A DNA stretch of 13,462 nt from Thermodesulfobacteriota bacterium. GTDB taxonomy: Bacteria > Desulfobacterota > QYQD01. The translations under genes were made by a program, and so were the position numbers. The notes below the pieces were generated by a model, which saw only the letters and a program-made list of their open reading frames with translations, was not told where the DNA came from and did no database searches. Location: positions 1 to 13,462 of the forward strand of contig JASEGX010000041.1 of NCBI GenBank assembly GCA_030017815.1, written 5' to 3'. Each line of letters opens with the position of its first letter. Position 1 is the stretch's first letter. This document shows positions 6,817-12,013 of the stretch, piece after piece.

Positions 6817-7821
6817 ATGACTTATCGCCATACAAAAGTCTTTATAGCCCTCTTTCTTCTTTTTATAGGGACATTCTTGCTAGGCCTGGCCTTCGGCGGG
6901 AGTAACCTCTCGTTATCTTCAGTAGTAACTGCTATCTTCCAGCCGGAAAAGGATAGTATCGCCTCTACCATTGTCTGGCAACTCCGCGTGCCCAGATTTT
7001 TCCTGGGCGTCCTGGTCGGCGCCGGACTCTCCGTAGCCGGTTGTGTATTTCAAGGACTTCTGCGTAATCCCCTGGCTGAACCCTACACTCTGGGCATATC
7101 CGGCGGGGCCGCCCTGGGTGCGACCCTGGCCATTGTCTTTGGACTGCCGGGTGTCTTTGGCCGGATAACCTTACCTTTAGCCGCCTTCCTGGGCGCCTTT
7201 CTTTCTCTTTCACTAACTTATGCGGTGGCCGCGCGGCGGCGTTTCTCCATTCCCACCCTGATATTGGGTGGCGTAATCTTAAGCTTCCTTTTTTCCGCCC
7301 TTGTCCTCCTGATACTTTCCGTAGCCGATACCGATAAAGTTCACGGAACCATAATCTGGCTTATGGGCGATCTGTCCGCCACAGAGACCGGTATGGCCAG
7401 GGTTGCCGCTTTTCCCATAGTGAGCGGCATACTGATAATGATCCTCCTAGCCCAGCAATTAAACATCCTCACCCTCGGCGAGGAAAAGGCCACCTATCTC
7501 GGCTTAAACACCGAGTCTCTGCGCAAGATTTTCTTCCTGGCCGCCTCCCTAATCACCGGCGCCTGCGTGGCTGTTTCCGGCCTGATCGGGTTTGTCGGCC
7601 TTATCGTGCCTCATTTCCTGCGCCGCCTGGTCGGACCAAACCACAGGACACTTATACCGACCTCGGCCCTGGGCGGAGCCATCTTTTTGCCTCTCTGTGA
7701 TACCATGGCCCGGACAATTATAGCCCCGCTTGAATTACCGGTAGGAGTGATCACCGGCATTGCAGGTGGATTAGTATTTATCTCTTTTATTCTGAAAACC
7801 AAAAGCTGGGAAATATTTTAA
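6817..7821 (+). CDS. btuC: Corrinoid ABC transporter permease, BtuC/FecCD family
   Basis: This inner-membrane permease of 334 aa is very hydrophobic throughout, fitting the roughly ten helices of the FecCD/BtuC family. Recognised motifs are LRVPRFFLGVLVGAGL, then GCVFQGLLRNPLAEPYTLGI and SGGAALGA near the N-terminus. Later come LWLMGDL-like IIWLMGDLSA, and GLIGFVGLIVPHFLRRLVGP, which includes the loop contacting the ATPase, and finally LELPVGVITGIAGG. ATG 6817 follows the stop of the second btuF-like gene by three bases, with a weak GAGG at 6802-6805. It works with the ATPase encoded next and with the BtuF-like proteins. Cargo is assigned from the riboswitch and btuB context, since FecCD permeases also carry iron chelates. 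Confidence 0.92.
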   Translation: MTYRHTKVFIALFLLFIGTFLLGLAFGGSNLSLSSVVTAIFQPEKDSIASTIVWQLRVPRFFLGVLVGAGLSVAGCVFQGLLRNPLAEPYTLGISGGAALGATLAIVFGLPGVFGRITLPLAAFLGAFLSLSLTYAVAARRRFSIPTLILGGVILSFLFSALVLLILSVADTDKVHGTIIWLMGDLSATETGMARVAAFPIVSGILIMILLAQQLNILTLGEEKATYLGLNTESLRKIFFLAASLITGACVAVSGLIGFVGLIVPHFLRRLVGPNHRTLIPTSALGGAIFLPLCDTMARTIIAPLELPVGVITGIAGGLVFISFILKTKSWEIF

Positions 7822-7871
7822 TATGGATAACATCAAATATTCAGAAACCGGCCCATTTTCATTCGGGACCC

Positions 7872-7985
7872 ATTATATTCCCTCCCCCTTTGATGGGGGA
7901 GTGTCGGGGTGGGGGTGAAAAAATGAACAATTCCAGACCATTCCCCCTCCCCTTAATCCCCTCCCGCCAGGGGAGGGGTAGTTTT
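7872..7985. repeat. C/G-rich hairpin repeats at the start of btuD
   Basis: Two short inverted repeats occur here: CTCCCCC/GGGGGAG (7882-7888 and 7895-7901) and CCCCTCCC/GGGAGGGG (7958-7965 and 7971-7978). They are joined by the GGGGTGGGGGTGAAA string common in dispersed repeats of deltaproteobacteria. The region covers the presumed btuD start and its first roughly 20 codons. Confidence 0.6.
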
Positions 7986-8798
7986 CGGACAGAAACCAAT
8001 TCGGATGCCTCCCCCTTGCTTAAGGTCACTGATCTGGTAGCCGGATACCAGGATCGAAAGATTATCGACAAAATATCATTCAGTGTGCTTAAAGGTTGTT
8101 TCCTGGGTATCATCGGCCCCAATGGCTCGGGGAAGACTACGCTCTTTCGGGTCATAACCGGATTTCTTAAACCATGGGGGGGTGAAGTCCTGTATCAAGG
8201 CAAAAACACGTCCAGGATACCTGCTTCGGATATCGCCAAAGAAATAGCCGTCATGCCGCAGGGTATGGAAAGCACCTTTTCTTTCACCGTCGAAGAACTG
8301 GTAGCCATGGGTAGGTTTCCTTATCTGGGACACCTCCAGAAATCAGGCGAAAGAGATCGAAATGTGATCCGTCAGGTTCTGGAACTGACGGATACAAAGG
8401 ACTTCAAAGGCAAGAAACTCTTTGAGCTTTCCGGCGGAGAAAAACAGCGCGTATTCCTCGCCCAAGCCCTCGCCCAGGAACCCAAACTCCTTCTTTTAGA
8501 CGAGCCAACCGCCCACCTGGATATTGGCCACCAGATAAGAATCCTGGATGTCATAAAAAGGCTAAACCGCAGCCAGGGAGTGACTGTGATTGTCGTCCTC
8601 CACGACCTGAACCTGGCCAGCCTGTATTGTGATCGGCTGATCCTGCTTAAAGACGGCTCCATCTACGAGGAAGGGTCACCCTCCGAGGTTATGACCTACG
8701 AGACCATCGAAGCCGTCTATGAAACCGTGGTTCTTGTTAACGAAAACCCGGTTACCAGGAGGCCCCACGTGCTTTTGGTGTCCATGGAGCAACAATGA
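7923..8798 (+). CDS. btuD: Corrinoid ABC transporter ATP-binding protein, BtuD/FecE family
   Basis: This cytoplasmic ATPase powers the BtuC importer. From ATG 7923 (291 aa) the motifs are Walker A GPNGSGKTT (65-73), Q-loop VMPQG (Q113), signature LSGGEKQR (169-176), Walker B LLLLDEP (189-195) and the H-loop histidine in VVLHDLN (H227). The ABC domain proper begins at LLKVTDLVAGY, about residue 32. The residues before it (SRPFPLPLIPSRQGRG) are encoded by a C/G-rich repeat and are unlikely to be part of the fold. The start is therefore uncertain: TTG 7890, ATG 7923 or a later codon are all possible. It overlaps the next gene by four bases (ATGA), implying coupled translation. Confidence 0.9.
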   Translation: MNNSRPFPLPLIPSRQGRGSFRTETNSDASPLLKVTDLVAGYQDRKIIDKISFSVLKGCFLGIIGPNGSGKTTLFRVITGFLKPWGGEVLYQGKNTSRIPASDIAKEIAVMPQGMESTFSFTVEELVAMGRFPYLGHLQKSGERDRNVIRQVLELTDTKDFKGKKLFELSGGEKQRVFLAQALAQEPKLLLLDEPTAHLDIGHQIRILDVIKRLNRSQGVTVIVVLHDLNLASLYCDRLILLKDGSIYEEGSPSEVMTYETIEAVYETVVLVNENPVTRRPHVLLVSMEQQ

Positions 8799-9487
8799 AC
8801 GGCTGCTACATTACATCCGGACAACCCCATAAGAAGGCCGCTGCCCTGTGGAGCGGCGGAAAGGACAGTTGTCTGGCCTGGCGGCTGGCTACGGAACAGG
8901 GTTACGAGGTAGCCACACTCGTTAATTTTTATAGTGGCGAACGCTCCCGCTCCCACGGCCTGCCCACTGCCCTTATCTGCGACCAAGCCACGGCCGTGGG
9001 AATGCCCATCATTCAGAAAGAGGTTAAGGGAAGCACTTACGAGGAAGTCTTTCGAAAAACGCTGGCGGAATTTAAAAAACAGGGCATTGAAAATCTGATA
9101 TGCGGGGACATCTATCTTACGGAGCACAGGACGTGGCTGGAGCGCGTAGTGGGAGAAGAAGGACTTTCCCCGGTCTTTCCCCTTTGGCACAAGGATACCG
9201 GGGAACTTATGGCCGAGTTTATAAGAAAAGGCTTTGAGGCTATTATTGTCGCCGCCCGCAGCGATATCCTGGGCAAGGAATGGCTAGGTGGTCCGATTGA
9301 TGCCTGTTTTCTGCAGAAACTGAAAGGCCTACCACAGAAAGTTGACCCCTGCGGCGAGTCGGGCGAATTTCACACCCTGGTCATCTCCGGGCCGGACTGG
9401 CCGGGCCGGCTGAAAGTTTTGGAAACAGCGCCAATCGAGGAAGATAAACATTATTTCTTAAATATCATGAGATGGGAAGTTATTTAG
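8795..9487 (+). CDS. PP-loop ATPase of the Dph6 / ATP_bind_4 (COG2102) family
   Basis: This 230-aa protein has the PP-loop SGGKDS (about residues 20-25) that binds ATP for adenylation, and the family's C-terminal DPCGESGEFHT motif. Eukaryotic Dph6 uses ATP and ammonia to amidate diphthine on elongation factor 2. Bacteria lack diphthamide, so bacterial members must have another substrate, which I cannot read from sequence. GGAG at 8786-8789 precedes ATG 8795, which overlaps the btuD stop (ATGA). Such tight coupling to a corrinoid importer suggests a job in corrinoid salvage, for example an ATP-dependent amide-forming step. That is inference only. It is the last gene of this + strand run; no clear terminator follows. 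Confidence 0.85.
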   Translation: MNGCYITSGQPHKKAAALWSGGKDSCLAWRLATEQGYEVATLVNFYSGERSRSHGLPTALICDQATAVGMPIIQKEVKGSTYEEVFRKTLAEFKKQGIENLICGDIYLTEHRTWLERVVGEEGLSPVFPLWHKDTGELMAEFIRKGFEAIIVAARSDILGKEWLGGPIDACFLQKLKGLPQKVDPCGESGEFHTLVISGPDWPGRLKVLETAPIEEDKHYFLNIMRWEVI

Positions 9488-9548
9488 TTCATAACATTGG
9501 CTGAATGCGCCCCGACTGCCCTTGCGCGAAACTACGCGGCGGAAAGCG

Positions 9549-9608
9549 GCATAACGCGGCCTTCACCGGCGGCGCGCCAGCAGCGTCCGGTGGAAGGCAG
9601 TGCTAGTC
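9549..9608 (-). other. attC-like integron recombination site (relic or active)
   Basis: Read on the - strand, R''-like GACTAGC (9608-9602) is followed by L'' GCCTTCCACCGG, a 17-base variable tip, L' CCGGTGAAGGC and R' GTTATGC (9555-9549). The L arms pair over 10 bp with one extra base, leaving a single bulged G on the folding (+) strand, as in true attC sites. The total of 60 bp is within the known size range. The stop codon of the 381-aa gene lies within R'', as is usual for cassettes. R'' departs from RYYYAAC at its third and sixth bases, so activity may be reduced. Confidence 0.6.
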
Positions 9609-10748
9609 GGCCCCTTGTTCTTCCACGGATAGATCGATGGTCTCTAACGCGATCTTTCCGTCAACACGAACCCCAACCACGAGGACTTCTTCGTCAAACA
9701 TCGGCTTGACAATGTCGCTCATCATGCCCCGTGGGACAACAATCTTGTGTGCGGTTCCGTTTGCATCGACAACCTCAATGATGCCTTCCTTTTGTCTCTT
9801 GGCATCTGCCTCCAAAAGCATGCCCCTAATCGTGACGCGCTCGACTTCTGCCTCGCGCTGGGGTTTAGGACTGCTTCTCCGCATACGCTCACGTAACTCC
9901 CTCTTTGGAGTCGAAAGGGCGACGATATGCTCGGTTTGGTCAGACACACTCGTGAATCCGACAGCCTTGATATCTTGTCCATCGGGCGACAGTCGCTCGA
10001 TAAGTCCGATGAAATTCGCCCTGTAAGACTCATCTGGTATCGCCTTTTCAATATCTGCCAAGTTCCCCTCGGTAATCATTGTGATGCCATCCAGAACGTC
10101 TTTCATTGTGTCCGCGGAGAAGTCTAGTCCTGGGAGTTCAAGCTGATTGCTCTTCCCCAACCTGAGTGTAACTGCAAAGCTTGCAGCCCGAGGCACAGAA
10201 AGGTAGAGTTCCAAGCCTTGAGCAAGGTCTTTTACCCTTCGCCCGGCCTCACGGAAAGCCCGCCCTAGTCGGCGCTCGGCGGTTCTGTAGAGAAGTGTCT
10301 CAAGGTCCTTTACACGCTGGATAAAAGCTTCGCTCCGCGCAATACCGAAGCCCACAGCATTCCCCTCAAGTGTCATTTGGAAATCGCCGGGAGCAAGAGT
10401 TACTCCTCTTACCTGGAGGTGCCGGTGAAAGTAGACATCCTCCAAGAGGTCACGAAGCTCGTCCGCGATTTCTGATGGCGGATTCCCCGCCAGTGCGGCA
10501 GCAATTAGTTTCTCCGCCGCGCGAGTCTCACCGACGTCCATGGCGAGGGTCGCCGCGCTGCGAAAGAGAACTGAACGAGACGGTTCAAGGGTGATCTCGC
10601 CCGCAAGCTTCCACGCTGCCGCCGCCTCGAGGTCGAACGCCTCTTTGCTCAGGGCAAGGTACTTGTCCGGATGTCCGGAGCGTTTTGCCTCATCGGCAAG
10701 ATCAACCAAAGCCATAGCCTTGCGATGAAGATCGTTTACTTCTGTCAT
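9603..10748 (-). CDS. Hypothetical protein, helical N-terminus and beta-rich C-terminus
   Basis: This 381-aa protein has no recognised family or catalytic motif. Residues 1-105 are alanine-rich amphipathic helices resembling TPR-type pairs (LHRKAMALVDLADEAKRSG, then SVLFRSAATLAMDVGETRAA and LIAAALAGNPP). A middle part (about 125-290) contains GNAVGFGIARSEAF, a charged helix LYRTAERRLGRAFREAGRR and LYLSVPRAASFAVTLRLG. A C-terminal part (about 302-375) is beta-rich, with IIEVVDANGTAHKIVVPRG and EVLVVGVRVDGKIALE, resembling a small barrel. There is no signal peptide or membrane segment, so it is probably cytoplasmic. ATG 10748 overlaps the upstream stop as ATGA, implying coupled synthesis in fixed proportion with the 183-aa protein. 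It ends within the attC-like site. Confidence 0.85.
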   Translation of the reverse strand: MTEVNDLHRKAMALVDLADEAKRSGHPDKYLALSKEAFDLEAAAAWKLAGEITLEPSRSVLFRSAATLAMDVGETRAAEKLIAAALAGNPPSEIADELRDLLEDVYFHRHLQVRGVTLAPGDFQMTLEGNAVGFGIARSEAFIQRVKDLETLLYRTAERRLGRAFREAGRRVKDLAQGLELYLSVPRAASFAVTLRLGKSNQLELPGLDFSADTMKDVLDGITMITEGNLADIEKAIPDESYRANFIGLIERLSPDGQDIKAVGFTSVSDQTEHIVALSTPKRELRERMRRSSPKPQREAEVERVTIRGMLLEADAKRQKEGIIEVVDANGTAHKIVVPRGMMSDIVKPMFDEEVLVVGVRVDGKIALETIDLSVEEQGAD

Positions 10749-11296
10749 CGTTCCACCATTCTCGCCACAGGAAGTCCAAACTCTACCACGACAATAACGG
10801 CAGGAAGTTGACCATCAGACACCTTTGTCTGTTTGATCTTCTGCCGCACACGCGCTTCCAGTGCGGTTGAATCACCTTCCCGGATGCCAGATACTTCCAG
10901 CCTGGTTAAGCCTTGGAATAGGTCGACTTCGGAATCCCTTGGTGCGAGCCAGAAATCGAAACCTGTCTTCTTCTTGGATCGTTCCACGACCTCAAGTCCA
11001 CATTTTTCAACGATGAGGGCGGCAATGCAGTACGCTCCATGCTCCGTAGCGTATTCGTCATCGTTCCACCAGCGTTTTGCCTGATCCGATGGTGGCAACC
11101 AGTTAATAATGGCTGATAGGGTGCACTTGCCGGATATCGCCATGGTTGTTGGACTTGAGTGACCACGCTCGTCCAAGCATACTGAAGCCGCCTCGGAAAT
11201 GGATTTGCCAGCGGAAGGGGGAATACCAACACGGCCGGAAGCTAGACTATCCAACGCAATTGCGATTGAATCAGTCTCCGGTTTCGATAGGCTCAT
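10745..11296 (-). CDS. Hypothetical protein with PD-(D/E)XK-nuclease-like pattern
   Basis: This is a 183-aa protein from ATG 11296; an in-frame ATG at 11320 would give 191 aa. I prefer 11296 because the upstream ATG straddles the inferred cassette junction (TTAGTC from 11317), and GAGG at 11308-11311 stands 11 bases before it. Residues 80-175 have the order expected of a restriction-endonuclease fold: a helix with E85 (EYATEHGAYCIAALI), a strand with D114 (GFDFWLAP), a strand with E134-V-S136 (RLEVSGI), a helix (ARVRQKIKQ) and a strand (PAVIVVVEFG). The usual lysine of ExK is serine here, so it may be inactive or binding-only. This fold reading is tentative. It is the first gene of the two-gene unit. 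Confidence 0.8.
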   Translation of the reverse strand: MSLSKPETDSIAIALDSLASGRVGIPPSAGKSISEAASVCLDERGHSSPTTMAISGKCTLSAIINWLPPSDQAKRWWNDDEYATEHGAYCIAALIVEKCGLEVVERSKKKTGFDFWLAPRDSEVDLFQGLTRLEVSGIREGDSTALEARVRQKIKQTKVSDGQLPAVIVVVEFGLPVARMVER

Positions 11297-11317
11297 GTCT
11301 TTATCATCCTCGACTAA

Positions 11318-11613
11318 CATTATATATTATATCGACTCGACTTTTTTCATCGAGACATGCGGTTTAGAGGTAATCGTATAAGAATTTGCTGAATAACACA
11401 ATAAGAAAAAATCTATTTAAATATTAGAGAGATAGGGTCGATAAGACCAAGAACAACATCAGCTTCTCAATCAAGGGAAAGTCTACTTTTTGTTGAAAAT
11501 ATCAATAATGGATTTGGGAAGTCTTGACCATTGAGCATGATCATGTTACATGATACTGAGTAAGCATTCAGCCTTAAGCGCTCTGTTGACGACTGAATAT
11601 ATTTAAAAATAAT
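11318..11613. other. AT-rich non-coding stretch between cassette and riboswitch 3
   Basis: No gene is supported. On the - strand two overlapping TATAAT strings occur (11331-11326 and 11324-11319) just outside the cassette end. They could serve as the -10 of a promoter for the two-gene unit; the best -35 match (TCGATG, 11353-11348) is weak. On the + strand, TTGACG (11586-11591) and AATAAT (11608-11613), 16 bases apart, are a candidate promoter for riboswitch 3. A CATGATCATG palindrome lies near 11536-11545, without an assigned role. Confidence 0.4.
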
Positions 11614-11795
11614 AGGCCCTGTCGGTGATCCGCCTCCGGCGGATAGAATAGGGAATCCCGTGAGAACCGGGAACGGACCCGCCGCTGTAACCAGGGACGA
11701 AAGCCGCATTTAAAGCCACTGCCCGCCGCAGGCGGATGGGAAGGCGCGGTAAGTAGGACGATCTGGGAGTCAGAAGACCTGCCGACAGGGATTAG
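11614..11795 (+). ncRNA. Cobalamin riboswitch 3 (upstream of bzaF)
   Basis: P1 is a perfect 9-bp stem: CCCTGTCGG (11617-11625) with CCGACAGGG (11782-11790). In order come a small palindrome ATCCGCC/GGCGGAT (11628-11644), AGGGAATCCCGTG, ACGGACCCGCCGCTGTAACC, the B12-box-like AGCCACTG (11714-11721), GGGAAGGCGCGG and the 3' AGTCAGAAGACCTGCC. The terminator at 11812-11852 indicates control by transcription termination. Confidence 0.95.
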
Positions 11796-11811
11796 TTTCG
11801 CGGGAGATGGT

Positions 11812-11852
11812 AAATCCCCAGACTCTTGAAATAAGGGTTTGGGGATTTTTTT
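11812..11852 (+). terminator. Rho-independent terminator of riboswitch 3
   Basis: AAATCCCCAGACTCTT (11812-11827) pairs with AAGGGTTTGGGGATTT (11833-11848), with two G-U pairs, around a GAAAT loop. A T-run reaching 11852 follows. It stands directly after riboswitch 3 and ahead of bzaF. Confidence 0.9.
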
Positions 11853-11863
11853 ATTTCAATAAA

Positions 11864-11995
11864 GATGGGCTCGTAAAAAGTCAGCTTTCCCCTCTTTTGT
11901 CATTCCGGACTTGATCCGGAATCCAGTAATTTTAAATAGTTCTGGACTCCGGCTTTCGCCGGAGTGACGAGATTAAGACTTTTTACAAGTTCATC
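11864..11995. repeat. Palindromic MITE/REP-like repeat
   Basis: This 132-bp element has inverted ends gatgggctcgtaaaaagtc and, reversed, gatgaacttgtaaaaagtc (16 of 19 match). Inside are two perfect hairpins: ATTCCGGA/TCCGGAAT (8 bp) and CTCCGGC/GCCGGAG (7 bp). The ends resemble those of the element at 525-650. It lies between the riboswitch 3 terminator and bzaF, so it would be part of the 5' untranslated region. Confidence 0.75.
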
Positions 11996-12013
11996 AATAA
12001 AGGAGGGAGTTTA

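Larger units (their letters stand above)
9555..11317 (-). mobile_element. Putative integron gene cassette carrying a two-gene operon
   Basis: Between G|TT crossover points the segment is 1763 bp. Its 5' end on the - strand begins TTAGTC (11317-11312), 21 bases before the first likely start codon. Its 3' end is the attC-like site at 9549-9608. A circularised cassette would carry R' GTTAGTC, whose complement GACTAAC matches the observed R'' GACTAGC at six of seven bases. That is independent support for both ends. The genes face away from their riboswitch-controlled neighbours and interrupt the B12 region. No integrase or further cassette is visible, so it may have inserted at a secondary site or be left over from a lost array. 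Confidence 0.55.

Noticed and set aside
9560..9597. Hairpin read as a terminator for the two-gene unit
   Set aside because: It has no T-run on either strand, contains a bulge, and overlaps the stop codon; the attC-like layout explains it better.
9497..9709. Possible 70-codon + strand gene over the attC-like site
   Set aside because: It runs through the recombination site and antisense to the 381-aa gene, has no Shine-Dalgarno and no family resemblance.
11297..11320. ATG 11320 as the start of the nuclease-like protein
   Set aside because: Its G is the inferred crossover base of the cassette and it overlaps TATAAT-like promoter sequence; ATG 11296 lies wholly inside the cassette behind GAGG. 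The earlier start is not excluded.
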